Shown here piece by piece: positions 31,912-42,425 of a stretch of 64,000 bases of DNA. The stretch covers positions 2,542,001-2,606,000 of the forward strand of contig QYRS01000003.1 in NCBI GenBank assembly GCA_006503535.1. Reading direction: 5' to 3'. The first letter of the stretch is position 1, and each line of letters starts with the position of its first letter. The stretch is from Arthrinium phaeospermum (Eukaryota > Ascomycota > Sordariomycetes > Amphisphaeriales > Apiosporaceae). The notes beneath the pieces were generated by a model. It was not told the origin of the DNA and did no database searches. It saw only the letters and a program-made list of their open reading frames with translations. Position numbers and translations under genes: made by a program.

Positions 31912-33017
31912 GAGCTGGGAGCTGATTGCGGTACGCGTAGCAGCCTCCAAATGAAGCCAAGGGCAATGTTGACGTGTTTGCGTGGCTGTACAAATATGTA
32001 CGCATAAGTGAGGAGAAGTTGCCTGTAGGTATGCAGCACCGGACGCGTGTGGTGATCCCCCAGGAAAACATGATAGTTCTTCTCTCGTCGAAGAAGCCGG
32101 TCAGCCACTTGGCGTCGCTGGCCTCATTCTAGTGTGATGATGGAATGACTACATAACTTGAGGTGTGTGCGCTCTTAGAAGGGCATCCAGGTCCAGGTCG
32201 GTGCATAGACACTACAGTAATTACTTTAGGTACATGCACCTAACATGAGGCTCGCCTGATGGATTGGGACGGGCAACGAGCAATGAGCAAGTGTGAGGAC
32301 GTGACCTTTATTTTGACATGTGAAAACAGGTGGGCCCACAGAGCTGCTAGGTCGCTTTCGAGCATTGAGACTCAGACCAGTTATTAGGTATGGTACGGGA
32401 TTCATTAGACCACCGGACACTTGACCTCTTCGAGTAGGTGAGCCAGTAAATAATACCTAGTGCTCGCCTGTTACCAACATACCTCATATTCTAGGTGATA
32501 GGAATCTACGTGCATCCGATGCCAAACTACATAGCTCTCAAGATGCATACATGTAAGCACGCATGTAGGGGGGACTGCAGAAATCATGTTACCACATACA
32601 TCCATGAGGAGTGGTCCTATATTCTACATCTCTGGTTTAGAAGCGTGAACGAGCCTGACCAGTGCGGTGGAGGTTTTCCAACCCCAGAGTCCCAGACAGT
32701 TCGCTGGGGATACTACGGGCGGGATCTATGCCCCTTCGGGTATCTTTGTCCCTGCTGATCAGCGTCTGGGTGATAAATGCTCGCGTGTTGTTACCACCCA
32801 CGCAGAAGGGCAACAGGAGCAAAACATGAGACGAGTGCTCTTTACAAGGCTACCTAGGTAGCGAAACTCGAGGGACATGTCGCCAACCGTGATTTTTTTT
32901 TTTTTTGGCAATACATCTTTAGCCAAGCAAGCAGTCATCTCAGAAGATACTGCGGAAGTTGAAATCTATAATGGGATCAGAGTTAAGATGGGTGGGCAGT
33001 TTGTACCCATATCCACC

Positions 33018-33038
33018 CAGCCAGCCAGCCAGCCAGCC
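33018..33038. repeat. CAGC tandem repeat
   Basis: Five CAGC units in a row. Confidence 0.9.
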
Positions 33039-33271
33039 TACTTGTACCTGTATGGTCTGGGACCCATCAACCAACGATCCAAACTCTCTCCCGAAATCAG
33101 CGACGCAAGTCGATCAACAAGCGTATGCCTGATGTACGCTCTCTGCCTACTGTAGCTAACACGTAATGTGAACCAGACACATCAATGTAGAACCAAGAAG
33201 AAGAATACATTAAATGTACATACATCATGAGGGCAGATGTAATGATATAGCAGACTAGCAGCCACCTACGA

Positions 33272-33523
33272 CTAGTCCCGGCGAGGCAGGACGAAAAGAG
33301 TTCCCACTGCCCAATAGGATGTGGCTTGATTGTTGAGCTGCAAGGCAAGTGCGCCAGCGCGGAGTAGCAGGGGTCTTTTCGGTTTTCTCCAGCGAATGAC
33401 CTCGAGCGCCCGGAGGAGCATTTCGTTCAGTTCCCTTTGGATCTGCAAGAACTGGAGAGGTCCCGTCGCTCTGTTTTTTCCTCTCGGCCAACTTCCCATG
33501 CTTTTCCTGCACTTCGCTTCCAA
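33272..33523 (-). other. Possible small ORF, 83 codons, unknown
   Basis: The frame reads MEAKCRKSMGSWPRGKN, then LQFLQIQRELNEMLLRALEV, and ends QATSYWAVGTLFVLPRRD. The middle would be an amphipathic helix and the end a short hydrophobic stretch. The upstream context is not convincing and an overlapping frame of 143 codons exists on the same strand. I do not recognise it; it could be chance. Confidence 0.2.
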
Positions 33524-34204
33524 GTACCCGTCCTGATATACCTAGCTTTACATCCAAGACCCGGTCCGCCGCACCGCGACCCTGCCCTCCACGCCCTTTG
33601 CAAAGGAAAATACCCTTATACCCTACCATGACTTGCGCCGCCGGGGGTGGGATCACTGCCGTCCGTTGCTGCTGCTGCTGCTGCATGTCATAATACGGCT
33701 GACTCTCTGTATACTACACACATACATACACACTTACACACTTTCCGGCTTACCTGCTACGGCTCCAACTCCTTCTCCTGCACCCGTCCAAACCACCCCA
33801 TCCGCCCAATAGGGCACGGCGACATCCTACTTCCTCCGAATCCCCAATTTCCTCAACCCCAAATGTACTTGGGCGCTTTCGCTCGGTTCTGGTTTGATCA
33901 TCATCTTTCTTGGAGTACCTATCCCGCGACCCTTGGGATATTATGCTAGGGCCATGACGATGTTTGGTACAGCTATGCGCAACGACCCTATACGCCCTCT
34001 GCCGCAACTGTCCCAATACTGAGAGCAAATACCGTAATAACAACCACCTCGAGCCAAGTCGACACCTCTATACACCCCTCCGAGTCGGTCCTGGGAACAG
34101 GAGCCCTTGCAACGCGTCCCGGCCTCGACCTTCCTTCACGCGAGATATACTTTCCTAAGGTAGCACCTAAACCACTGCGACGGAGCGAGCATACGCACGA
34201 GCAC

Positions 34205-34354
34205 ATGTCATTCTCGCCCGCTACTCCGCGCTCAAACTTCGACTACATCGCACCTTGCCAAACAACCGCTGGGCAGGATCTGGCAGCACTGTTCGCCGCC
34301 GGCGATCCTTGCAGCCCACTGCCCTCCTGCCTCTGGCCGGCCCGCTATCCATAA
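34205..34354 (+). other. Upstream ORF, 49 codons, before bHLH gene
   Basis: ATG at 34205 opens MSFSPATPRSNFDYIAPC and runs through GQDLAALFAAGDPC to TAA at 34352-34354. It lies 173 bases before the main start at 34528. Its composition looks like a real coding sequence rather than random leader. It may be a regulatory upstream ORF or a first exon whose junction I cannot find. There is no clear in-frame donor inside it. Confidence 0.5.
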
Positions 34355-34527
34355 CGAGCCCCCTTCGCCAGAGTCGACATCTGGTAGATTCCTGACCAGC
34401 AGTTGAATCTACCCCTCAGGCGACCGCCAACTGCTCTCGCGTCTCTGCCGCTTGCGCTTGCACGACGAGTCTTTTTCGACCTTTACGCCGAGAAGAAGCA
34501 CCCATGCTAGCAATACAGCGTCCCAGG

Positions 34528-35972
34528 ATGGGTTCGTCGCAGCCGCCCGACGGCGTAGCGCCGTTTGGATGTACGTGGTCTTCGCAAATATGTTTTTTTT
34601 TTAGCAAACAACGTCGGTATGCTAACACGGTCCAGACTCATTTTCGCCCTCGACCGATGACAACTTATTTCTTCAACCCCCGGAGCCTGCGCCCGGAGAG
34701 CCACTGCTTAGCTATGAGGATGATCGTCAGATGCGCAACTTCTTCAACCAAATAGAAGCCAACCAGTACAGTGGCTCAGCGTTCGGTGAAGGTCTCGCGT
34801 TCGGTGACGCGTGGACTGATCTGCCACCACAGTTCATGGGCTCCGCAACGACGTATGGACAACAACCGGCTCACCATACCATGTCTTCTGTGATAGACTT
34901 TGCCGACCTCGAAGGCTTCCCTGATGTCTACGAGTTCACAGCATCCAGCCTTATGGGCCCGCCGCCTCCACCAAATCCACCGCCACCGCAACGACAGGCA
35001 CCTCACCCACCGCTGCACTCGTCGATCGAGCATAGCACGCCTGCTGACGCTGCCGCTGTTCTAACCGCCCTCCACAATGGCCACCCTGGGAGGCCAAACA
35101 GCATCAGTCATGGTCACATGCTCCCGTCGCAACCCATGGGACCCCCACCGAGCCACCCAGTCGCGCAACACCGGAGTCACTTCAACCCTGAGCGATCCGG
35201 CCCGATGCACTCGGTCCCGATTTCAACCACAGTGGGACATATGCCAGAGCAGCATGGTGATCATATGTTCACTAGCATGTCGTTTAATAGTCCGCATATC
35301 CACAGCAACCAGAGGACCGTTCAAATACCAGAGGACGTGCAATGGGGCTCGGATACCAGCTTTGGTAGGGGGCACTCCTTTGTACCAGCATCAGAAAGAG
35401 AGACCGCGCCGGCACTCGAGAGCGAGCGCCTCAAGTACGTCAAGTGCCTATCACTTAACAGCACATCAAATACGCGTCCTTCAAGTCCAGCGGTGAACGG
35501 GGAATCGAGCGCTGATGGCATGCGCAATGGCCATATGAACGGCGTGGCAAAGGAACCTGAGGTGTTGCCCCGGAAACGACGGAAGAGCAAAGTGAACGAC
35601 GACGCCGCCGACGAGGACGCAGAAGACCCATCCACTGCTCCCACAAAGGCACCGGCAAGAAAGCGGAAATCCAAGATTGACCTCAGTCAGGCGGAGGACA
35701 TGTCTTTGAAGGACGACACCCCGGGCAAGCGGCGCAAGTCCAACGCTAATGGCGCGAAACCTGCACGGGAAAACCTGTCCGAAGAGCAAAAGCGTAGTAA
35801 TCATATCAGAAGCGAACAGAAGAGACGTACGCTGATAAAAGAGGGATTTGACGACCTCCAGGAAATCGTTCCAAATCTGAAAAACGGCGGTTATAGTAAG
35901 AGCGCAATGCTGCAGCTAGCAGGAGAGTGGCTCGATGATATACTGAAAGAGAACGAGCTGTTATCTAGCTAG
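34528..35972 (+). CDS. bHLH transcription factor, Ino4-like
   Basis: Nuclear DNA-binding protein of 459 residues. Exons are 34528-34570 and 34636-35972, joined through the Tyr codon in PFGY-SFSPSTDD. An in-frame ATG at 34504 would add eight residues. The body is disordered and Pro/His/Ser-rich (PPPPPNPPPPQRQAPHPP), with basic clusters LPRKRRKSK, ARKRKSK and GKRRKS that look like nuclear signals. The bHLH domain at about 397-455 begins LSEEQKRSNHIRSEQKRR; its His-x3-Glu-x3-Arg set predicts E-box (CANNTG) binding. Helix 2 reads YSKSAMLQLAGEWLDDILK. Closest in style to fungal Ino4-type factors, which pair with another bHLH protein; targets are not known. The 5' leader carries a 49-codon upstream ORF. 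Confidence 0.88.
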
Positions 35973-36821
35973 CAAGGCTAGCATCTGCAGATCATGATGA
36001 TATGCGCCTATATTCACTTACGATGACGAGGACGGAAAGAGGAAAAGCTTGAGCGGGAACTAAACCCAGGTATAGGAGTTTACCAGGCTGGATTTGATAC
36101 ATGGAATTGGCGTCACCCGGAGCATATCGAATTTATAGGGGTGGCCGTATCCATTTTTTCATACCCCTTGAGGATATTACGGCGGCGCCTTCCTGCTTTG
36201 TTTTTGATACCTTTGTGCCCCGGATAGGGGCCTGAGAGCATGAGACAGTCTGCTCCAGCGAACACTTTATCCATTTTCTTGCAATTGATGAACGGATGGA
36301 AATGAAGGGAAGATGCACAACACAAGGGAGAAGAGAGAGAGAGAGGGGAGGGAGGGAGGGAGAGCGAGAGCGAGAGAGAGACAGAGTCCCACTCCGACTT
36401 CCCCTGAACTGATTGCATTTGTATGTTTTTGTCCTTTTGTGGCGCTGCGCTGCAGCAATACATACCACTTGCACTAATAAATGAATGCTCTCGTGTCCGT
36501 TTGTGGTTTTGGAGGACTCGGTCATTTTTGCTTTGTTATTCCATATTGGTGTTTCAAGATATCCCCCCAGCTGTGTAGGGAAGAGGTGGAAGAGGAAGAA
36601 GAGTCCAGGTAGGTCGCAAAGGCATGCGATGCTGCTATGTGGAAGGAACATGGGAAGGCTGAAATGGAATGTGTGTGTTTGGTGACCTTAGACCTGGTCG
36701 GTCAAAAGCAAAGACAACATGTATATAGCCTAATTAAGCAAATACAAGCCAACAATCCCTTTGGCATTGCAAGACTGGCCTCGTGGCTTTCCTTTGATTA
36801 CTGTGTTCTATGCTTGTCACT
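35973..36821. other. Intergenic with GA-rich tract
   Basis: Between the convergent 3' ends of the bHLH and Pol iota genes. It contains a purine tract at about 36,327-36,386 made of GA and GGGA units. No gene is recognised. Confidence 0.6.
36327..36386. repeat. GA/GGGA purine tract
   Basis: About 60 bases, nearly all purine on the plus strand, mixing GA, GGGA and GCGA units. It lies in the 3' flank of the Pol iota gene. Confidence 0.85.
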
Positions 36822-38837
36822 TCAGCCACCCAGGGCGTGGAATCGCCGGTGTGCCTTCATGGCAAATTCTGGGATGCGCTGGCCGCACTCAGGACATATG
36901 CGGCCATCACCCTCGTCGTCGTCGTCGTCATTTTCATCTTCTTCGTCCCAGGCCACCACCATACCCTCTGCCTCGCCTTCTTCCATTGCGCAGTTGTGGT
37001 CAGCTTTGTCATTGGTTACGCCTTCCAAAATTCCTGTTTGGCCCTGAGGTGCCATAACTGTACTGTTTTCACATGAATCGATGAGCTCGCTTAACAAGTT
37101 CTGCTTGGAGGAGACTCGAGCTTGCTCGTTGTCGATGCTGTATACTGTGAATTCCTTCAGCTTGGCATCCTGGGTCTTGAACATCTTGGAGATATCCCGG
37201 CCGCCGCCGATGCTTCCGTCTTCGTTACCTGTGGCCACCATGTTGGTCACGCAAATGTTGATAAGCGCCAGGTTCCAATTCTGACGTTCACTATGGAGAC
37301 GTCGAAAGAGTGGCAGAATGGACTCGTTAACAAGCCGCTCAGCTACGTGTTCGATGCCGTCCTTGAGGCTGAACACAAACGTGGGCAACGGAGAACTCCG
37401 CGAACTGCGATTATAGTAGTTATCCCGCGGGGAAACCTGCTGGCTACCGTCCGTGACGCCCGGCCTGGCCTTCACACGTGTCGACAAGCGCAGCGTCTTG
37501 GGGTACGCGAGCCACTTCTGAGGATAGGGGGCGCCCGGCCCCGAGGTGGGAGTTTCACCGGCCGGCCGGCGGGTGCTGTCATCATCCGCCACCACGAGGT
37601 CTACGCGCATTCGCCGGATCAGGGAGCGAGATAGCGCATGCAATTCCCGCATCAATTCAGCCTGCGTATTCAATGTCTTGGTCACGTACGTGTCTTCGAT
37701 ACTGATCTGCGTTGGGATGTCACTCGCCTCCTTGACCTCGGCGTGGTCGACGCCGTGGAGCATGTTCCAGACCCTGTCGCCGATGCCACGCTCCGCGCCG
37801 GGGCCACCGAGGATCTTCTCGAGGAGACCGGGGGACATGCCGGGATGCGCGAGCACCTCGCGCGCGGTGATCTTCGCAGCATGCTCGTGGTCGTGAGGAA
37901 TGGCCTCGGTGGGCCGCTGAAGGACGTGGCTCTCCACCAGCTGTGAAGTCTTGAATCCCATGCCGGGGATCTTGCGTATCGGCCATCCTTCCATGAACGC
38001 GAGGGCGTCCCCCTCGTGGAGATTGAGCAGGGTCGTCTGGTTCTTGGGTTTATTTTTGGTGCCTGCTAGCTTGGCCAGCACTTTGTTGGTAGACACGCCG
38101 CAGGTGGAGGTATACCCAAAATCCTCCTCCAGCTTGTGTCGTAAGTAGCCGGCCAGGTGCGAAGCCAGTAGTAAGCGTGCATAAGACGAAGTTCCGGGCG
38201 TAGCACCATCGTCATCTGGGGGTTCTGCAGGTATCGTGCAGCCGAAACAGGCACTTGCATCGAACCCGAAGCCCTTTTCGGGGTCCTGCTCCGACAGCTG
38301 AAAGAAGGAGTGCGCAAGCGCGTTTGGGTTCAGCAGCTGCGCATTGTAGTCGACGATGTCGGTGACGTCCAGGAACACCTCATCCAGGCCCAACCGCTCG
38401 ACTTTCCGGTTCCACGAGTGCGAGCGCAGGAAGGACCAGAGCCGTTTGGACGCGTCGCGGAACCGCGTGAGATCTTCGCCATTCCTCAGCACCAGCTCGG
38501 GGCAAATCTTCTCCGCCTCGGAGATCAGCATCAGCTTCTTGACGCCCTTTGCGCGAGCGACATAGTTACACGTGGCCAATATGCTTTTTTGCTTGATGCC
38601 AAGCGGCAGTGCCCTTAGTGCCGGGGTTTCATTTTCAAAAACACTTGCGTAGAAGCAATCGTAGTCCTGGAAGAATAAATCGATATATCCGGATTAGGCA
38701 TGAGATGACCAGGTAATGGGATCTAAGTGCGCCGCGGGTGTGGACTAGCTTACGAAGTGCAATATAATTCTGTCATCCTTGGGGGAGGGGATCTTGGGTG
38801 TTCTGGGGGCTTGTCTCATCAGTAATGGAGTCGTCAT
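36822..38837 (-). CDS. POLI: Y-family DNA polymerase, Pol iota type, with UBZ-like zinc finger
   Basis: Translesion DNA polymerase acting at stalled forks in the nucleus. Exons in coding order are 38837-38754 and 38666-36822, giving 642 residues. The exon junction falls in HF-DYDCFYASVFE, the first catalytic motif with metal-binding Asp. The palm and fingers read SILATCNYVARAKGVKKLM and LVLRNGEDLTRFRDASKRL, a pattern close to animal Pol iota. The second catalytic motif is LGLDEVFLDVTD. The helix-hairpin region is IRKIPGMGFKTSQLV and a little-finger domain follows. The C-terminus has an acidic run, then RICPECGQRIPEFAMKAHRR-FH, a C2H2 ubiquitin-binding-type finger. An alternative start at 38819 would drop six residues. 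Confidence 0.93.
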
Positions 38838-41057
38838 CTTGCGCCATGCTCGGCCGAAACGAAGGCTTTTCTTCGATCAGCCATGGGATTGCGGGTAGCC
38901 AGTGGTAATCTGGGCGGGTATGCGCAGTAGTATCACGACCCGAAGCTATAAGATGACTCCATTCGAGTAAGCGGTACCCAGGAGCCAGAGTATGCTGAAA
39001 AGTCCGAAAATAAACTGCAAGAGTAAACAGCAGTCCGTGCTGTGGAGCTAGTGCGAAGGCAGCCTGAAAAAAGTAAAAAGCACCTACCTTATGGATCCAT
39101 TACCAAGTACTGCGGCAGGCACCTTACTGCCCTTAGGATACTGTCTTGGACCACATACAACCACGAACGATTCAAGAAACGTCAGGCGCCTGCATTTGCA
39201 GTGTGCAGTCTGTTTGATATCTGTCATTTTCTCCTCTTTGTTCATCCGAAGACGCTTGCCACTTGCCTCCCGAAGCACCACAATAATCTAGAATAATGCG
39301 ACAGGCATACCTAAGTACATACAAACACCCAACACTTAGACCGCAGGATGATCATGTTCATTCCAGGCCATCGAGGCGATATATTTATATTTGGCTTCAA
39401 ACGATGGATCGGGCGATCCCGTGCCTACTTTTATTGCTGATGGCCAACTGGCAAACCGACGGAGTCGCTGGTCGGCTGAGTCTCGGGCTCTGGTCGGGTA
39501 GGGAAAAGTACCACTTGGCATGGATGGGTTTTCCTTATTCCTTCCAGAGGTACATACCTACCCTACATACCTTGAAAAGTCGGTATGTGGGCTATCACCA
39601 AAATAGCAACACTTTGGCCAAAGCCCGACAGGTCCGATGAGAGTCAGTCTCTCTTGCGCACCAGGCCGGCTAACGACCAAGACACCAAACAATATACAAT
39701 CCAGAAATAGATGGAGCGCAGATTCGTGTTATAGATTACTACACGTTTTACATTAACCTACCCGACCCACGGCGACTCAATAAATCGGGGCCCGGGCACA
39801 TCGGACACTTGAGACACTCTTCGTGATGCTTCGTCTTCAGGGTGGTTCCCTAGTGGAAAGTCATGGCACCGCAGAAAACATGCTTAACCTGGGCTCCCGT
39901 CTGTCGGGCCAAATATCGCCTGCGCGTTCCTTTCCTATTCCTGCTGCGGCTCCGAGCTTTGTTTGCCTGCGGTCGTACTGCGAGTCGTCAGGTCTGTGGC
40001 TCAAGCTCCCTGCCATTGATCCGTATGACTGGGATGGGGCCCCATATATCCAATGTATTATTCGTGATCCAGCGCCTCAAAGGATGCTCACATGGGGATC
40101 TCCTTACTCCGATGGCGATACACACCCTCAAACCCTCCACCATCCATTCTGCTCTCCCACATATTGTCCCATTTTGATTGAGCGGCAGACGCCACGAAGC
40201 CCAGACAAACATCGCCATCCTCGTCGTCCTTGGTAGCACGTCTTGGACTCATTAACGGCTTGAGCTCGTGTGTGCGGGGAACTAGGAAGTCCTCGTTGGG
40301 TCGCTTAGACATCAGACAAGCCCGCCAAAATAGACGCCGAAAGGATCGAGCAGCAGCCAAGACTCAAGAGGCGGTCGGTCCCAACAGGTCGTATGCGCGT
40401 TGAGACCAGGGTTAGCCGACTTGAGCATGCTGCTGATTTGCTTACTTGGGCAAGGATCCGGGCTATAGGCCAGGGTCCCTCAGCGCTTGTGCTTCGGGCC
40501 ACCATCCTCTACTGCACCCCTGCTCGCTTTTTATAGCCAACCAAACGGTTGGACGGCCTCCCAGCTTGCATGCCCGGCTTACCAGCAACTGGCCTGGCCC
40601 CGGTCATTCTGGAGTCCTAGTCCCAATATTCGATGTGACAGAACATATCATGCCCTCCCTTCGTTTCCTTCCCCACCTGTCTTTGCGCGTTTACGGTGTT
40701 CCTTCACGTTGCATCACGCATTAGCCCCCCTTGCTTACCAGGCGCTTGTCGTTGACCTGGCCCAGACTCTCCTGCCCTACCACCTTCGACCACCCCTCAT
40801 CTGGCCGTCATCTGCCTCCTCCGCCCCTTCGATCCGCATCCCATCACGTCCATTTTATATAGCTGCTGTTCCCCGTCCTCCTGCGGCTCAAGTGCATTCA
40901 CTACTACTCCTACTCCGTACTTCCTTCCGTTTTTGGTACATCCCGGCCGGCTGGGAGGTTACCCGAAAGAGTCCTCGTCTGTTGGTGCCACGGGCCGAGA
41001 AGCAACTAGCAACCCGCAACCCATCTAATACATTTCCATCTTTTATATCTCACCATC
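38838..41057. other. Intergenic between divergent POLI and 41,058 genes
   Basis: About 2.2 kb. Open frames of up to about 200 codons occur (for instance 39,823-40,236 and 40,487-41,107) but lack domains and codon bias, and the second overlaps the next gene in another frame. A TTTTATATAG word at about 40,852 may be a TATA element for the downstream gene. Confidence 0.55.
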
Positions 41058-42425
41058 ATGGAAGGCACCAGCACGGCCAAGAGACCCCGTCTGTCTCTCC
41101 AGACTAAACCCGCACCAGGGTCGACGGCCCGGAATGTGAGAGGCAGCAGTCTGGGTAAATCGGACCCGAAATCACCGACGTCATTTAACACCCTGTCCAA
41201 CGTTTACGTGACGGCCATCGAGAGATCTACGCCGGTCCAGTCAACACCGTTGACGGCCATCAATCTCAGCGAAGCCCTGAAACTTCAGACAGGGCCCGAG
41301 AGTGCGAGAGACCCTCATCAGCGGGTACAAACGCCATATACGGCAATGTATCCAGATACGCCGCTGACGGCCAACCCCATGTCTCCTACAATCCCCATGG
41401 AGATGGCCTTTCCCAGTGCCATGACGGCAACGCCGCCTCTCTCGGCGGGCTCCGTGGACCCTTCGGGGCCAAAAGTATTTTCCTTTGCGCCAAAGGACAC
41501 TTGGGGGCAGGCGGCTCCGTCCTCGCCAAACCAGAGTAGGCGGAGGATACCTACAGCCCTGCATGGATTCGGCTTGAAGGCGCCATATACACACCCGCGA
41601 GGAATCCACAGTATATTACGCAACTCACCATTACCCCCTTCGAGTGCGAGGACACCAGTTTCGCCGAGGCGGCAGTCACTCCGGCTACAAGAGAAGGCGG
41701 CCCGGCGTGTGGGCTATGAAAGCCCTCTGACGCAAACAATCACAACAGAGAAGTACACCAAGTCCCACATCGACCTGCTCGTGGAGGAGGCGTCCCCCTT
41801 TTCGGCATCTCCCATCGCAGAGGATGCGGAGATGGCATTGGATCTCACTATGGCTTACTCGGGCGACGAGACACGCGATGGGGGACAGACCCCGGGCCCC
41901 TTTGAGGAAATGCGGAGGCGCATGGCGGGGCTCGGGACCGAGACCCCGATCTCTTCGCCTGGTCCTAGCGGGATCAAGAAGCGCAAGAGGAAGGAGAAGA
42001 AGCGTAGATGGGTATGGACCATTGGCCAAGAGGAGGAGGGCGACGAGGAGGGAGGGGCCATGGCGGCGGTGAGGGCCGCAGGGGTCACGACCCCCAAAAT
42101 CGCACTGCCCGTCAAGAAGCACCGCCTCTCTGAGCCGCTGACTGCGGTCAAGGTCAGCGTCGAGGCCTCGGAGTCCGAGAGCGACGCGGCGCGGCCCGAC
42201 GTGGAGATGTCAGACGTCAGCAGCATCTCCTCGGTCAGCCGAGCCACCACACCGCATAGTGTAGTAGACCTGGACCTGAAGACTCCGACGGTCCCGGCCG
42301 CCGCCGCCGCCGCGCATCCCGCCATCATCACAAAGGACAACCGGCTCGGGTCTGTGGACCTCATCAACCCCGAGACAGGTTCGAGGAGGGACACGCCCAT
42401 CCCGCCTGACCTGGTAACAAACTGA
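41058..42425 (+). CDS. Disordered Ser/Thr/Pro-rich protein, probably nuclear
   Basis: A single-exon protein of 455 residues that I recognise only as the type of low-complexity protein conserved among filamentous ascomycetes; no enzymatic domain is visible. The N-terminus is KRPRLSLQTKPAPGS. Ordered-looking short motifs are GIHSILRNSPLPPSS, GYESPLTQTITTEKYTKSHI-DLL and a basic KKRKRKEKKRRWVWTIG patch that could be a nuclear signal. Acidic, Ser-rich and poly-Ala stretches follow (ASESESDAARPDVEMSD, PAAAAAAH). Many SP and TP dipeptides suggest phosphorylation. The start ATG (ATCATGGAAG) is the first in frame. The function is unknown. Confidence 0.8.
   Translation: MEGTSTAKRPRLSLQTKPAPGSTARNVRGSSLGKSDPKSPTSFNTLSNVYVTAIERSTPVQSTPLTAINLSEALKLQTGPESARDPHQRVQTPYTAMYPDTPLTANPMSPTIPMEMAFPSAMTATPPLSAGSVDPSGPKVFSFAPKDTWGQAAPSSPNQSRRRIPTALHGFGLKAPYTHPRGIHSILRNSPLPPSSARTPVSPRRQSLRLQEKAARRVGYESPLTQTITTEKYTKSHIDLLVEEASPFSASPIAEDAEMALDLTMAYSGDETRDGGQTPGPFEEMRRRMAGLGTETPISSPGPSGIKKRKRKEKKRRWVWTIGQEEEGDEEGGAMAAVRAAGVTTPKIALPVKKHRLSEPLTAVKVSVEASESESDAARPDVEMSDVSSISSVSRATTPHSVVDLDLKTPTVPAAAAAAHPAIITKDNRLGSVDLINPETGSRRDTPIPPDLVTN

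Larger units (their letters stand above)
30971..34204. other. Long gene-poor region upstream of bHLH gene
   Basis: About 3.2 kb with no gene I can support. It includes a GA tract (31,893-31,911), a poly-T run near 32,892 and a CAGC tandem run (33,018-33,038). A minus-strand frame at 33,272-33,523 has a protein-like composition but no recognised family. The last part before 34,205 is pyrimidine-rich and probably belongs to the leader of the bHLH gene. Confidence 0.55.

Noticed and set aside
39823..40236. 137-codon plus-strand frame
   Set aside because: No domain, no codon bias and no conserved-looking motif; treated as chance.
40487..41107. 206-codon plus-strand frame
   Set aside because: It overlaps the start of the gene at 41,058 in another frame; the composition is that of a pyrimidine-rich leader.
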